A stretch of DNA of 64,000 nucleotides from Rhodococcus sp. UNC23MFCrub1.1 (GCF_000686025.1 NZ_JMLQ01000003.1:62001-126000); one strand, 5' to 3'; shown: positions 1 through 9,112, counted from the stretch's first letter. A program made the numbers and translations. The notes: generated by a model not told the origin, from the sequence alone.

Positions 1-748
1 CGAGCGCGCGGGCGACGACAACGACGAGGCGCGGCGAACCAAGAAGCCACGGTCCTTCTGGCGTGAGCTCCCGATTCTCATCCTGGTCGCCCTGGTGCTC
101 AGCTTCCTCTTGCAGACCTTCGTCGCGAGGGTGTACCTGATCCCCTCGGAATCGATGGAGCCGACCTTGCACGGCTGCACTGGTTGCACCGGTGACCGCA
201 TCGTCGTGGAGAAGATCGGGTACCGCTTCGGCGATCCGACGGCCGGTGACGTCGTCGTGTTCCGCGGACCGCCGTCCTGGGACGGCGACTACGTCTCCAC
301 GCGGTCGTCCAACGTCGTCGTCCGCGGCGCTCAGGAACTCGGATCCCTCGTCGGCCTGGTCGCACCGGACGAGAACGATCTGGTCAAGCGCGTCATCGCC
401 ACCGGCGGTCAGACCGTCGAGTGCTGCGACGAGCAGGGGCGCGTTCTCGTCGACGGCAAGCCGCTCGACGAGCCGTACATCACCATGGACTTCGACTTCG
501 TGCCCGGCACGCTCACGTGCGACACCCCGATCCGTTCCGGGCGGTGCTTCGGGCCCGTCACCGTGCCCGAGGGCAACGTGTGGGTCATGGGTGACAACCG
601 CAGCAACTCCGCCGACTCGCGCTTCCACGTCGCCGACGAACTGCAGGGAACCATCCCGCTGGACAACGTGATCGGCAAGGCGCAGGCCATCGTGCTGCCG
701 CCCGGTCGCTGGGGTCTCATCGACGATCCGGACATCCAGGGGCAGTGA
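1..748 (+). CDS. lepB: Signal peptidase I (5' end outside window)
   Basis: Membrane-bound serine protease that removes Sec and Tat signal peptides on the outer face of the membrane. The reading frame is open from base 2, so the N-terminus lies upstream. Visible in order: a charged Asp/Arg/Lys-rich cytoplasmic stretch, one hydrophobic membrane segment ([18 protein letters not shown]), the catalytic Ser box [10 protein letters not shown], the catalytic Lys in [11 protein letters not shown], and the late box [11 protein letters not shown]. The Cys pair in [10 protein letters not shown] follows the Ser box, as I recall for mycobacterial LepB. The stop overlaps the proposed rnhB start (GTGA). Function is secure; only the start is missing. 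Confidence 0.96.
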   Translation, partial: ERAGDDNDEARRTKKPRSFWRELPILILVALVLSFLLQTFVARVYLIPSESMEPTLHGCTGCTGDRIVVEKIGYRFGDPTAGDVVVFRGPPSWDGDYVSTRSSNVVVRGAQELGSLVGLVAPDENDLVKRVIATGGQTVECCDEQGRVLVDGKPLDEPYITMDFDFVPGTLTCDTPIRSGRCFGPVTVPEGNVWVMGDNRSNSADSRFHVADELQGTIPLDNVIGKAQAIVLPPGRWGLIDDPDIQGQ

Positions 749-1503
749 GTTCGGGGCCCATGAAGTCGACCACGCGGCTCTCCCGGACGTCGTGGCCGCC
801 GCGCACCGTCATCCGGCGTGCGGGTGGTATGCGCACCATGGAGTCGGCACTTCTCCGGTCGGGTCTCGGGCCCGTGGCGGGCGTGGACGAAGCGGGTCGT
901 GGCGCCTGTGCGGGCCCACTGGTCATCGCCGCGTGCATCCTGGGCGATCGCGCCCGCGCCGCGCTGGACCTTCTGGACGACTCGAAGAAGTTGAGCGAGA
1001 AGACGCGGGAGTCGTTGTTTCCGAAGGTGATCCGCTGGGCGACGGCATACTCGATCGTCACCGTCCCCGCGGCCGAGATCGACCGCATCGGTATCCACGT
1101 CGCCAACATCGAGGGCATGCGCCGCGCGGTCGCCGGACTGTCGGTCGACCCCGGGTACGTCCTGACCGACGGTTTTCGGGTGCCCGGGCTTCCCGCGCCG
1201 TCACTCCCGGTGATCGGTGGTGACGCCACCGCGGCCTGTATCGCCGCCGCGAGCGTGCTCGCCAAGGTGCATCGCGACCGCATCATGCGCTCACTCGACG
1301 GAGACATTCCCGGCTACGACTTCTCCGCACACAAGGGCTACAACACGACGCTGCACACGGACGCCCTCGCCCGTCTCGGGGCGAGCCGGGAGCACCGTCG
1401 CTCGTGGTCGAACGTCGCCTGCCTCGAGGATGCCGGCGCCGCACCGACGGTGTCGCCGCAGGAGCGGGGTCGATGGGAACACGAGGGCGCCGATGCGCGA
1501 TGA
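745..1503 (+). CDS. rnhB: Ribonuclease HII
   Basis: Cleaves the RNA strand of RNA-DNA hybrids and starts removal of misincorporated ribonucleotides. The conserved N-terminal motif [14 protein letters not shown] carries the first catalytic Asp/Glu pair, [12 protein letters not shown] follows, and the Ala/Ser-rich [12 protein letters not shown] segment is typical of the family. About 252 residues. The GTG at 745 overlaps the lepB stop by four bases, which fits translational coupling. ATG at 760 is an equally plausible start, because homologues begin shortly before the WPPRTVIRR segment. Confidence 0.95.
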   Translation: MSSGPMKSTTRLSRTSWPPRTVIRRAGGMRTMESALLRSGLGPVAGVDEAGRGACAGPLVIAACILGDRARAALDLLDDSKKLSEKTRESLFPKVIRWATAYSIVTVPAAEIDRIGIHVANIEGMRRAVAGLSVDPGYVLTDGFRVPGLPAPSLPVIGGDATAACIAAASVLAKVHRDRIMRSLDGDIPGYDFSAHKGYNTTLHTDALARLGASREHRRSWSNVACLEDAGAAPTVSPQERGRWEHEGADAR

Positions 1504-1510
1504 TGGCGGC

Positions 1511-1816
1511 ATGAGTGCCGAGGATCTCGAGAAGTACGAAACCGAGATGGAACTGTCGCTGTACCGGGAGTACCGCGACATCGTCGGCCAGTTCACCTAC
1601 GTGGTGGAGACCGAGCGTCGCTTCTATCTCGCGAACTCGGTGGAGATGATCCCGCGGAACGCGGACGGCGAGATCTACTTCGAGGTGCGGATGTCCGATG
1701 CGTGGGTGTGGGACATGTACCGACCCGCGCGCTTCGTCAAGCACGTCCGGGTGATCACGTTCAAGGACGTCAACATTGAGGAACTCGACAAGCCGGATCT
1801 GCGACTTCCTGAGTGA
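1511..1816 (+). CDS. DUF2469 family protein (Rv2901c-like)
   Basis: Acidic cytoplasmic protein of 101 residues with no membrane segment, rich in Glu, Tyr and Arg (MSAEDLEKYETEMELSLYRE at the start, DAWVWDMYRPARFVKHVRV near the end). It matches the actinobacterial DUF2469 family, which sits after rnhB in mycobacteria; its function is unknown. Start at ATG 1511, seven bases after the rnhB stop, gives the family's usual length. The stop codon lies inside the first unit of an 18-bp tandem repeat. Confidence 0.9.
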   Translation: MSAEDLEKYETEMELSLYREYRDIVGQFTYVVETERRFYLANSVEMIPRNADGEIYFEVRMSDAWVWDMYRPARFVKHVRVITFKDVNIEELDKPDLRLPE

Positions 1817-1856
1817 CGGGGACTTCCCGAGTGACGGGGACTTCCCGAGTGAATCA
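1803..1856. repeat. Three tandem 18-bp units across two convergent stop codons
   Basis: Unit GACTTCCCGAGTGACGGG occurs at 1821-1838. A copy with one change (CCTGAG) is at 1803-1820, and a third, diverged at its last bases, is at 1839-1856. The unit is a multiple of three and contains TGA, so each copy repeats an in-frame stop for the DUF2469 gene. The last copy ends on the TCA that is the stop of the opposite-strand gene. Confidence 0.9.
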
Positions 1857-2156
1857 GCGCTGATCCGTTCCCAGGATGCGCGCGTTGAGGTGCCACCCCT
1901 CGTAGCCGTCGTCCACGCCTCTGCGCTGGTCGTGCTCGATCGACGCGCGCGGAATGGACAGGATGCGTGCCGTCCGTAGCGCCCACGAGTAGTCGCCGCA
2001 CCCCACCTCCCTGGTCGATTCCCGACCCAGCGCATCGTTCGACGTCCACAGCAGTGCATAGGGGTGAGCGGGCCGCCGATCGTCCGGCACGCGGCGGAGA
2101 AGGAACTCACTGCCGGACGGCGTCCCGCTCGCCGACGAGTCGCGTGCAGTGTTCAT
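1854..2156 (-). CDS. Small hypothetical protein
   Basis: Unrecognised 100-residue protein with no signal peptide or membrane segment. Features include RVPDDRRPAHPYALLWT, a central CGDYSWALRTARIL stretch and YEGWHLNARILG near the C-terminus. Trp, Tyr, Asn and Ile are too frequent for a random antisense frame in such GC-rich DNA, and no competing plus-strand gene covers this space, which supports a real gene. It converges on the DUF2469 gene through the tandem repeat. No function is proposed. Confidence 0.5.
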   Translation of the reverse strand: MNTARDSSASGTPSGSEFLLRRVPDDRRPAHPYALLWTSNDALGRESTREVGCGDYSWALRTARILSIPRASIEHDQRRGVDDGYEGWHLNARILGTDQR

Positions 2157-2354
2157 GACCCGATCATCGCAAACCCCACGGCCGAGCGCCGCGCAACAGG
2201 GGGTTTCGGTGGTCCGTCATCCCCGGGTCGAGCGTCGTCCCCGGGTTTTCTGCGGCCGCAGGTCGGCGCCGCGGCACGGTCGCCGCGTGCCTGCACAGTC
2301 GTGCTCCGACACCGGGTGTGCCCACCACCGGGCACCGGGTCGGCGAGGGGAGCC

Positions 2355-2711
2355 ATGGCGACGAACGCGGAAATGGGCAGAGCGGGCGAGGAAGCTGCCG
2401 CGTCGTATCTGACGACGGTGGGTCTGCGGATTCTCGACCGCAACTGGCGGTGCCGGCACGGCGAGGTCGACATCATCGGCGTGGACGGCGACACCGTCGT
2501 GTTCGTCGAGGTGAAGACCCGCTCCGGCGACGGGTACGGCACTCCGGCCGAGGCGGTCACGCCGGCGAAGGCGCAGCGCATCCACCGGCTGGCCGGGCTG
2601 TGGCTCGCCGAGCGGTCCGGTCCGTGGGTGCCGGTGCGGTTCGACGTCGTGGAGGTCGTGATCGCCGACGGCCGGGGGCCTCTGCTCTCGCATCTGAGGG
2701 CGGCGTTCTGA
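2355..2711 (+). CDS. yraN: UPF0102/YraN family endonuclease-fold protein
   Basis: A 118-residue protein of the YraN family, which has a restriction-endonuclease-like fold and usually lies next to comM and dprA. The diagnostic core is present: GRAGEEAAASYL, then RNWRCRHGEVDIIGVDGDTVVFVEVKTRSG, giving the E-V-D ... E-V-K nuclease-like residues. The start is ATG 2355 behind the purine-rich GAGGGGAG. The stop shares a base with the comM start (TGATG), so the two are probably coupled. A role in DNA processing is inferred from fold and neighbours. Confidence 0.93.
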   Translation: MATNAEMGRAGEEAAASYLTTVGLRILDRNWRCRHGEVDIIGVDGDTVVFVEVKTRSGDGYGTPAEAVTPAKAQRIHRLAGLWLAERSGPWVPVRFDVVEVVIADGRGPLLSHLRAAF

Positions 2712-4222
2712 TGGCGCTGGGACGGACGTTCTCGGTCGCCGTCACTGGCATCGACGGCATCCTGGTAGAGATCGAGGCCGACGTGGGGCGGGGCCTGCCG
2801 GGCGTGCACGTGGTCGGACTCCCCGATGCGGCGCTGCAGGAGTCACGGGACCGAGTGCGGGCCGCGGTGAACAACTCCGGCCAGAGCTGGCCCGCGTCCA
2901 AGGTGGTGCTCGCGCTGTCGCCGGCCACACTCCCGAAAGTGGGATCCGTGTACGACCTGGCACTGGCGTGCGCGGTGCTCGGCGCCGCCAAGGTGGTGCC
3001 GCCGGGTCTGTTGGCCTCGACGGTGCTGGTGGGGGAGCTGGCACTCGACGGGCGGGTGCGGAGCGTGCGCGGGGTCCTTCCCGCCGTGCTCGCCGCACGC
3101 GGAGCGGGATGGACTCGCGTGGTGGTGCCGCAGGACAGCCTCGTCGAGGCGGGCCTGGTGGGCGGGATCGAGGTCCTCGGGGCCGCGCATCTGCGGCAGG
3201 TGATCGAGTGGCTCTCGCACCGGTGCACTCTCCCGGAACCGATGCCGACACGGCCGGGTCCGGAGCCCCGGTACGGCGATCTCGCCGACGTGGTCGGACA
3301 GTCCGAAGCACGCTGGGCTCTCGAGGTCGCGGCCGCCGGCGCACACCATCTGATGTTCACGGGGCCGCCCGGTATCGGCAAGACGATGCTCGCGGGTCGG
3401 CTGCCCGGACTGCTGCCGCCGCTGACGGAGGGTCAGGCCCTGGAGGTGACGGCGGTGCACTCCGTCGCGGGGACACTCACGGCGGAGTGTCCGTTGATCA
3501 CCACCGCCCCGTTCATCGCGCCGCATCACACCACCTCGGTGGCGGCACTGGTGGGCGGCGGAAGCGGCATGGCGCGACCGGGTGCGGTGAGCCGGGCGCA
3601 CCACGGCGTGCTCTTCCTGGACGAGTGCGCCGAGATGTCGGTGCGCGTGCTGGAGGCACTGCGTACCCCGCTGGAGGACGGCGAGGTGCGCATCGCGCGG
3701 CGCGACGGGGTCGCCCGCTATCCCGCTCGCTTCCAACTGGTGCTGGCGGCCAATCCGTGTCCGTGCGCCTCGCCGCGGACCGCCGACTGCGTGTGTGCGC
3801 CGAACGCCCGCCGGCGCTACCTCGGCAAGCTGTCCGGACCACTGCTCGACCGGGTGGACCTGCGGCTGTCGATGCAGCCCGCTGCGACCGGAATGTTGAC
3901 CGACGACGTGGGGGAGACGACCGAGGTGGTGCGCGGCAGAGTGACGGCAGCGCGGCAGGCGGCGGCGGAACGGTGGTCCGAGTTCGGCTGGCGGACCAAT
4001 GCCGAAGTACCCGGATCGGCACTGCGCCAGCGCTTCCGGCTCGAACGCGAGGCGTTGATCCCGATCGAACGGGCGCTGCGGCGCGGTGGCATCACGGCGC
4101 GGGGCGCGGACCGCATCCTGCGCTTGGCCTGGACGCTCGGCGACCTCGAGGGGCGGATGTCTCCGGGACCCGAATGCGTGGCGTCGGCGATGAGTTTTCG
4201 CGAACAGGGGAGTGGCGTGTGA
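2711..4222 (+). CDS. comM: ComM-type Mg-chelatase-like AAA+ ATPase
   Basis: 503-residue ComM/YifB protein. ComM is a hexameric helicase that promotes branch migration during integration of transforming DNA. The N-terminal Lon-like domain (about residues 1-170) is followed by the AAA+ core with Walker A GPPGIGKT (217-224) and Walker B VLFLDECAEM (about 300), then a Cys-rich segment ANPCPCASPRTADCVCAPN and the conserved SGPLLDRVDLR. It sits between yraN and dprA, with overlapping starts and stops on both sides, as one operon. Confidence 0.95.
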   Translation: MALGRTFSVAVTGIDGILVEIEADVGRGLPGVHVVGLPDAALQESRDRVRAAVNNSGQSWPASKVVLALSPATLPKVGSVYDLALACAVLGAAKVVPPGLLASTVLVGELALDGRVRSVRGVLPAVLAARGAGWTRVVVPQDSLVEAGLVGGIEVLGAAHLRQVIEWLSHRCTLPEPMPTRPGPEPRYGDLADVVGQSEARWALEVAAAGAHHLMFTGPPGIGKTMLAGRLPGLLPPLTEGQALEVTAVHSVAGTLTAECPLITTAPFIAPHHTTSVAALVGGGSGMARPGAVSRAHHGVLFLDECAEMSVRVLEALRTPLEDGEVRIARRDGVARYPARFQLVLAANPCPCASPRTADCVCAPNARRRYLGKLSGPLLDRVDLRLSMQPAATGMLTDDVGETTEVVRGRVTAARQAAAERWSEFGWRTNAEVPGSALRQRFRLEREALIPIERALRRGGITARGADRILRLAWTLGDLEGRMSPGPECVASAMSFREQGSGV

Positions 4223-5376
4223 GTGGAGCGGAGAATCCGGAGACCCTGGCGTGGGCGTACGTCTCGACGGTGGTGCAGGGTCCGTCGCGCGCCGTCGAGC
4301 AGCTCATCGCGTCGCGCGGAGTGGTGGACGCCGCGGCGACGATGCGCACCGGGGACGTTCCGAAGGCGGTGTGGGACCGCGTGTCGGCGCGGGCACATCT
4401 CGACACCGCCGCGGCGAGCCTCGACCTGATGGCTGCGATGGACGGTCGACTGGTGGTGCCGTCGGACGAGGAGTGGCCCGCCTGGCGGTTCCTCGGATTC
4501 GAGCGGCCGGACGGGGCTCTGCCCACTCGCGACGGCGGTGCGCCGTTGGCGTTGTGGGTGGTGGGTCCGGCGCCGGTGGCGTCGTCCACGGAGCGGGCGG
4601 TGGCCGTGGTGGGAACGCGCGCCGCGACGAGCTACGGGGAGCACGTGACGGGTGAGATCGCGGGAGACCTGGCCGTGGACGGGTGGACGGTGGTCTCCGG
4701 CGGCGCGTACGGCATCGACGGTGCGGCGCATCGCGCCGCGCTGGGCGTGGGCGGCTGCACGGTGGCGGTGCTGGCGTGCGGCGTCGACCGGGCGTACCCG
4801 GCGGGGCACGAGCGTCTGCTGCGGAGAGTGTCGGAGACGGGTGCGGTGGTGTCGGAGTATCCGCCGGGCACACCACCCGCCCGGTACCGCTTCTTCTCCC
4901 GCAACAGGCTGGTGGCCGCACTGTGTGACGGCGTGGTCGTGGTCGAGGCGGGATGGCGCAGCGGGGCGCGTAACACGGCGTCGTGGGCACGGGCACTGGG
5001 GCGACCGGTCATGGCGGTACCGGGGCCGGTGACGTCCGCGTCGTCGACGGGGTGCCACCGGATGATCCGCGAGGGCGAAGCGCGTCTGGTGACGGGTGCC
5101 CGGGACGTGGTGGCCGAGGCGGGTGCGGTGGGTGCGGGTGTCGAGGACGACGACGACCGGGACGCCCTGTTCGGCCGCGATCTCGATCGCCTGCCGCAGA
5201 CTCCCGCCCGCGTGCTGGACGCGTTCCCGGCCACGGGAGCCCGAACGGTGCAGCAACTGTCCGTGGACTCCGGCGTGCCCGTGTCGGCGGTGCGGTCAGC
5301 GCTGGTGGTCCTCGAGATCGAGGGACACGCCGGCCGCGACGAGGCGGGATGGGTGCGCATCGAGAAGATCCGGTGA
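4219..5376 (+). CDS. dprA: DNA-processing protein DprA
   Basis: 385-residue DprA/Smf. It binds incoming single-stranded DNA and loads RecA. The Rossmann-like core is visible: AVVGTRAATSYGEHV, then VVSGGAYGIDGAAHRAAL, a later SRNRLVAALCDGVVVVEAG and SGARNTASWARALGRPVMAVPGP, and a C-terminal winged-helix segment (VLDAFPATGARTVQQLS). GTG 4219 overlaps the comM stop as GTGA. The last 81 bases overlap the 3' end of the opposite-strand methyltransferase; the conserved end GWVRIEKIR lies in that overlap. Confidence 0.95.
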   Translation: MSGAENPETLAWAYVSTVVQGPSRAVEQLIASRGVVDAAATMRTGDVPKAVWDRVSARAHLDTAAASLDLMAAMDGRLVVPSDEEWPAWRFLGFERPDGALPTRDGGAPLALWVVGPAPVASSTERAVAVVGTRAATSYGEHVTGEIAGDLAVDGWTVVSGGAYGIDGAAHRAALGVGGCTVAVLACGVDRAYPAGHERLLRRVSETGAVVSEYPPGTPPARYRFFSRNRLVAALCDGVVVVEAGWRSGARNTASWARALGRPVMAVPGPVTSASSTGCHRMIREGEARLVTGARDVVAEAGAVGAGVEDDDDRDALFGRDLDRLPQTPARVLDAFPATGARTVQQLSVDSGVPVSAVRSALVVLEIEGHAGRDEAGWVRIEKIR

Positions 5377-6627
5377 GGGCTGTGCCGGGAGCAGGTCCTC
5401 TGCCCGCAGGGAGGTGCCGGGCAGGATCGCGTCGCGCAGGTCCGGCTTGACGCCGCTGATGATCCAGGTGCACAGCGCGGCGAGCTGAGCGGACACGAGC
5501 GGCGGTACCGCGTCCCCGATGTGGCGGTACATGTTCGACAGCGATCGCGCGCGGAACACGTAGTCGTCCGGAAAACCGTTCAGCAGGGCCAACTCTCGCA
5601 CCGTGCACAGCCGGTCCTGCTCGGGATGGGTGTAGCGGCCGTTGCCGAAGTGGGCGCACTCCCGTTTGACGGTGGGCGCGGGACGGTCCCACCACAGTCG
5701 GCCGTAGACGTCGGGGTGCGACCCCAGGCGCCCGGCGGCGACGAGGCGCTGCATCGCGGGCGTCAGGTGGTCGTCGCCGCCGGGGGCGGACCTGAGGTCG
5801 AGCCAGGAACCGCCGTCGTGGGGGAGGGCGTGGAGGCGGCGGCGGGTCGACTCACGACCGATGCTGGGCGAGAGGTGCATCGGATCGCCGGACGCCGTCT
5901 CACCGGCCTCGACGCGGGGCAGGTGGCCGATCGCGCGACGCACCGTGATCGCCTCCGGTGCGATGGTCCTGCCCTCCCACAATTCGGAAAGAGTGTGCAA
6001 TTCGTGATCGCGCCGCACCGCGACCACCAGGGATCTCTCGCGTCGTTGCGGTAAGCCGACCGTACTGAGCATGTGCACCGAGGCATCGACGTCGTAGCCG
6101 AGGTGATCCAACCGCAGAGCCAACGCGTCGAGATGACCACGGAAATTACCGCCGACCAATTCTCGTGCGTTTTCCATGACGAGGACGATCGGGCGCAGAG
6201 CCTCGACGGAGTCGGCGACACGGGTCACGAGCGAATTGCGTGGATCGTCGGTGAGATGATTTCGAGGATTTGCACGGGAGAAGCCGGTGCACGGCGGGCA
6301 CGCGCTGAGTACGTCGAGTGGTCGTCCGTTCAGACGCGGGGCGAAGAGTCGCGCCAACTCGGCCCCGGTGACAGCGGAAAGATCCACGGCGTGCGGCACC
6401 GTTCCGATATTCGCCTCGTAGGACGCATTGCATTCGAGAGATCCGCGCGCACTGCTCGGTTTACCCAGTTGTGCGTCCGCCGCGCCGACGACATCGAAGG
6501 CGCCGTGTCGTGCGAAGCCGCAACTCATTCCGCCCGCACCGCTGAAGAGATCGACGAAGGTCAGCGAACCGGACGGTCTCGTCGTCGACGACACGGCACG
6601 CGTTTCCGAGAAACTCTGTGCGGTCAT
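5296..6627 (-). CDS. DNA (cytosine-5-)-methyltransferase
   Basis: 443-residue C5-cytosine methyltransferase. Motif I DLFSGAGG is at 26-33, the catalytic PPC loop ACPPCTGFS has Cys113, the motif VI glutamate is in ENAR (152-155), motif VIII QRRER is at 194-198, the variable target-recognition region is about 225-315, and motif X is IGDAVPP (370-376). About 65 residues extend past motif X and partly overlap dprA. ATG 6627 is chosen because GAAGGG lies nine bases before it; a GTG at 6687 would add 20 residues. No restriction nuclease is adjacent, so it looks solitary. Parts of the gene use more A/T-ending codons than its neighbours, hinting at transfer. The recognition sequence cannot be read. 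Confidence 0.93.
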   Translation of the reverse strand: MTAQSFSETRAVSSTTRPSGSLTFVDLFSGAGGMSCGFARHGAFDVVGAADAQLGKPSSARGSLECNASYEANIGTVPHAVDLSAVTGAELARLFAPRLNGRPLDVLSACPPCTGFSRANPRNHLTDDPRNSLVTRVADSVEALRPIVLVMENARELVGGNFRGHLDALALRLDHLGYDVDASVHMLSTVGLPQRRERSLVVAVRRDHELHTLSELWEGRTIAPEAITVRRAIGHLPRVEAGETASGDPMHLSPSIGRESTRRRLHALPHDGGSWLDLRSAPGGDDHLTPAMQRLVAAGRLGSHPDVYGRLWWDRPAPTVKRECAHFGNGRYTHPEQDRLCTVRELALLNGFPDDYVFRARSLSNMYRHIGDAVPPLVSAQLAALCTWIISGVKPDLRDAILPGTSLRAEDLLPAQPSPDLLDAHPSRLVAAGVSLDLEDHQR

Positions 6628-6828
6628 CCGTGAACCCTTCGTGGCCGACGTCGACGGGAGTGGCCGCGTCGAGTTTGCGTCCGTCACAGTACCGGCGACC
6701 GCGGTGAGCCCGATCGTCCCGTGTCGGTCACGAACAACAGGTCGTCGAATTCACGACCGAGATGTCGTGATTCGGATGTTGTCAGGGCGGTGTCGGGTCG
6801 GTGTCACGATGTCGGCCATCTCGGCTGT

Positions 6829-6834
6829 TATCTT
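6829..6834 (+). promoter_or_regulatory. Candidate -10 element for lsr2
   Basis: TATCTT fits the actinobacterial TAnnnT -10 pattern and lies 43 bases before the lsr2 start, in the relatively A/T-rich gap between the divergent methyltransferase and lsr2. No convincing -35 at normal spacing. Ribosome site GAGGAG is at 6864-6869. Confidence 0.4.
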
Positions 6835-6877
6835 GGAGGAAATTCTTTCTCCACCCGGTATCGAGGAGCGCAGTACA

Positions 6878-7222
6878 ATGGCACGACGCACCACCGTCCA
6901 AATGATCGACGATGTCGACGGTTCACTCATCAAGGACGGGCAGGGCGAGACGGTCGAGTTCGCGGTCGGAGGCGTGTCCTATTCGATCGATCTCAACAGC
7001 AAGCACGCCAACGAGTTGTACGACCAATTCGCATTCTGGATCGAACACGCGGAGAAGGTGGGCGGCAAGAAGTCTCGCCGGAACGGGTCCGCCGCGGCGC
7101 CGAAGAAGGGCCGCCAGAATCTGCAGGACGTGCGGGCGTGGGCCAAGGAGAACGGCTTCGAGGTCAGCACCCGCGGGCGCATCAGCCAGGAGATCCAGGA
7201 CGCGTACGACGCCGCGCACTGA
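6878..7222 (+). CDS. lsr2: Lsr2 family nucleoid-associated protein
   Basis: 114-residue Lsr2, the actinobacterial H-NS analogue that oligomerises and silences AT-rich, often acquired, DNA. The N-terminal dimerisation region (TVQMIDDVDGSLIKD, GETVEFAVGGVSYSIDL), a Lys/Arg linker (KKSRRNGSAAAPKKGR) and the C-terminal DNA-binding domain with the AT-hook-like RGR in FEVSTRGRISQEIQDAY are all present. ATG 6878 follows GAGGAG at good spacing. As I recall the M. tuberculosis order, dprA is followed directly by viuB, so lsr2 and the methyltransferase are extra here. Confidence 0.95.
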   Translation: MARRTTVQMIDDVDGSLIKDGQGETVEFAVGGVSYSIDLNSKHANELYDQFAFWIEHAEKVGGKKSRRNGSAAAPKKGRQNLQDVRAWAKENGFEVSTRGRISQEIQDAYDAAH

Positions 7223-7246
7223 CCTGTCGTGGGGCCGGTCGGCGAA

Positions 7247-7265
7247 TTAGGGTAGGCTAACCACG
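7247..7265 (+). promoter_or_regulatory. IdeR/DtxR-type iron box
   Basis: TTAGGGTAGGCTAACCACG matches the iron-box consensus TTAGGTTAGSCTAACCTAA at 15 of 19 positions, with the central TAGGCTAACC intact. It lies 48 bases before the siderophore-interacting protein gene, where iron-bound IdeR would repress transcription. Confidence 0.78.
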
Positions 7266-7312
7266 TCTTGCGCCCCACCGGCGGCAAGGCCCGTACCCGA
7301 TGGAGGTGCCCT

Positions 7313-8056
7313 GTGGCGCGACGACTGACCACCCTGACCGTTCTCCGCACCGAGCGGCTCACCCCGCACATGGTGCGCGTGGTGCTCGGCGGTGCGAACT
7401 TCGACGAGTTCGCGCCGTCCGAGTTCACCGACAGCTACGTCAAGCTGCACTTCGGTGACGCCGACGAGCCGACGTTGCGCACCTACACGGTGCGATCGGT
7501 GGACACGCAGGCCCGCGAAGTCGCCATCGACTTCGTCGTCCACGGCGACGAGGGTGTCGCCGGCCCGTGGGCGCTGAGCGCCGCGGCGGGGGACCAGCTC
7601 TCGTTCTTCGGTCCCGCCGGCGCGTACTCGCCTCGTGCGGACGCAGACTGGCACCTTCTCGCCGGCGACGAGACGGGCGTGCCCGCCATCTCCGCAGCAC
7701 TCGCGGCGCTTCCCGAGGGAGCCGTCGCGCGAGTGGTGCTCGAAGCAGCGAGTCCGGAGGACCGCGTCGAGATCGCGGCGCCGACCTCTGCCGACATCCG
7801 CTGGGTGTACCGCGACCAGGATCCGGGTGGCTCACCGCTGGCCGCCGCCGTCCGTGCGGTGGAGTGGCTGCCCGGTCAGCCTCATGTCTTCGTGCACGGT
7901 GAAGCGCAGTCCGTGATGCACGAGATCCGGCCTTACATCCGCAAAGAGCGTGGCGTGACTGCGGAATGGGCCTCGATATCGGGATACTGGCGTCGTGGCC
8001 GCACCGAGGAGGGATTCCGCACCTGGAAGCGAGAACTCGCTGCCAGCGAATCCTGA
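7313..8056 (+). CDS. viuB: Siderophore-interacting protein (ViuB-like flavin reductase)
   Basis: 247-residue protein of the SIP/ViuB family, cytoplasmic FAD-dependent reductases that release iron from imported ferric siderophores. The FAD-binding part includes YVKLHF and the R-T-Y-T-V-R motif ([10 protein letters not shown]), with [11 protein letters not shown] next; the C-terminal NAD(P)H-binding part has [15 protein letters not shown] and the family ending [19 protein letters not shown] 7313 is set by GGAGGTG just before it. An iron box lies upstream. The 3' end overlaps the proposed xerC start. Confidence 0.93.
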   Translation: MARRLTTLTVLRTERLTPHMVRVVLGGANFDEFAPSEFTDSYVKLHFGDADEPTLRTYTVRSVDTQAREVAIDFVVHGDEGVAGPWALSAAAGDQLSFFGPAGAYSPRADADWHLLAGDETGVPAISAALAALPEGAVARVVLEAASPEDRVEIAAPTSADIRWVYRDQDPGGSPLAAAVRAVEWLPGQPHVFVHGEAQSVMHEIRPYIRKERGVTAEWASISGYWRRGRTEEGFRTWKRELAASES

Positions 8057-8969
8057 CGATCTCGCGCTCCTCGCGAGATTCACCGAGCATCTCGCTCTGC
8101 AACGCAACCGCTCCGAGCACACCGTGCGCGCGTACGTCGGCGACGCCCGTGCTCTGATCGGCTTCTGTCGAGACGCGCACGGTGATCCGTCCGCGGCACT
8201 CGACGACGTGATCACACTTCGCTCCCTGCGCTCGTGGCTCGCCTCGATGTCGGTCGCGGGAGTGTCCCGCTCGACTCTCGCGCGTCGAGCGAGTTCGGCG
8301 CGCACCTTCACCGCGTGGTCGTGCACCGTCGGAGCACTCACCGCGGACCCGGCGGTGCGGCTGTCGGCACCGCCGTCGCGTCGGACGCTCCCGGGCGTGC
8401 TGCGTGAGCGTGACGCTCGGGACGCGATGACGGCCGCGACATCCGGTGCCGAGCAACAGGATCCGATGGCCCTGCGCGACAGGGTCGTCGTAGAGCTCTT
8501 GTACGCGACCGGAATCCGGGTCGGCGAACTGTGCGGTCTCGATGTGGACGACGTGGATCTCGACAGACGGGTGCTCCGCGTCCTCGGCAAGGGCGACAAG
8601 GAACGCGTCGTACCGTTCGGCGCGCCCGCGGAGGACGCGGTGGTGCAGTGGTCGACCGTGGGCCGCCCCGCCCTGGCCACACCGGACTCCGGCGCGGCCC
8701 TGCTCCTGGGGCGTCGCGGCGGACGCCTGAATCAGCGGCAGGCGCGCTCGGTGGTGCACGAGGTGCTGTCCGCCGTGCCCGGTGCCCCGGACCTGGGTCC
8801 GCACGGCCTCCGACACTCCGCCGCGACCCACCTGCTCGAGGGCGGCGCCGATCTCCGCGTGGTGCAGGAACTGCTCGGGCACGCGTCGCTCGCCACGACG
8901 CAGATCTACACCCATGTCTCCGTGGAGCGGCTGCGCGCGGTCCACGATCAGGCGCATCCGCGAGCCTGA
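7995..8969 (+). CDS. xerC: Tyrosine recombinase XerC
   Basis: Site-specific recombinase that with XerD resolves chromosome dimers at dif. The N-terminal SAM-like domain holds [22 protein letters not shown]. The catalytic domain has Arg in [19 protein letters not shown] (about residue 175), [15 protein letters not shown] (His and Arg about 270-273), [14 protein letters not shown] (His about 296 and the nucleophilic Tyr shortly after), and ends HDQAHPRA. The start is uncertain: GTG 7995 overlaps viuB by 62 bases, and the true start may be closer to the DDLALLARF segment. This position downstream of viuB matches M. tuberculosis Rv2894c. Confidence 0.92.
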   Translation: MAAPRRDSAPGSENSLPANPDDLALLARFTEHLALQRNRSEHTVRAYVGDARALIGFCRDAHGDPSAALDDVITLRSLRSWLASMSVAGVSRSTLARRASSARTFTAWSCTVGALTADPAVRLSAPPSRRTLPGVLRERDARDAMTAATSGAEQQDPMALRDRVVVELLYATGIRVGELCGLDVDDVDLDRRVLRVLGKGDKERVVPFGAPAEDAVVQWSTVGRPALATPDSGAALLLGRRGGRLNQRQARSVVHEVLSAVPGAPDLGPHGLRHSAATHLLEGGADLRVVQELLGHASLATTQIYTHVSVERLRAVHDQAHPRA

Positions 8970-9112
8970 CGTCGGGTCCTGTCGACCACCTCGCACGCTC
9001 GTGCACGTTTGGTACCGTCTGCACGGGGGATGTGACCGTGCCGGCGCTGTGAACCACACCGTTCGTCCCTGATCGGCAATCGGAGCAGACCGTCGACAGG
9101 AGGGTGGGGACC

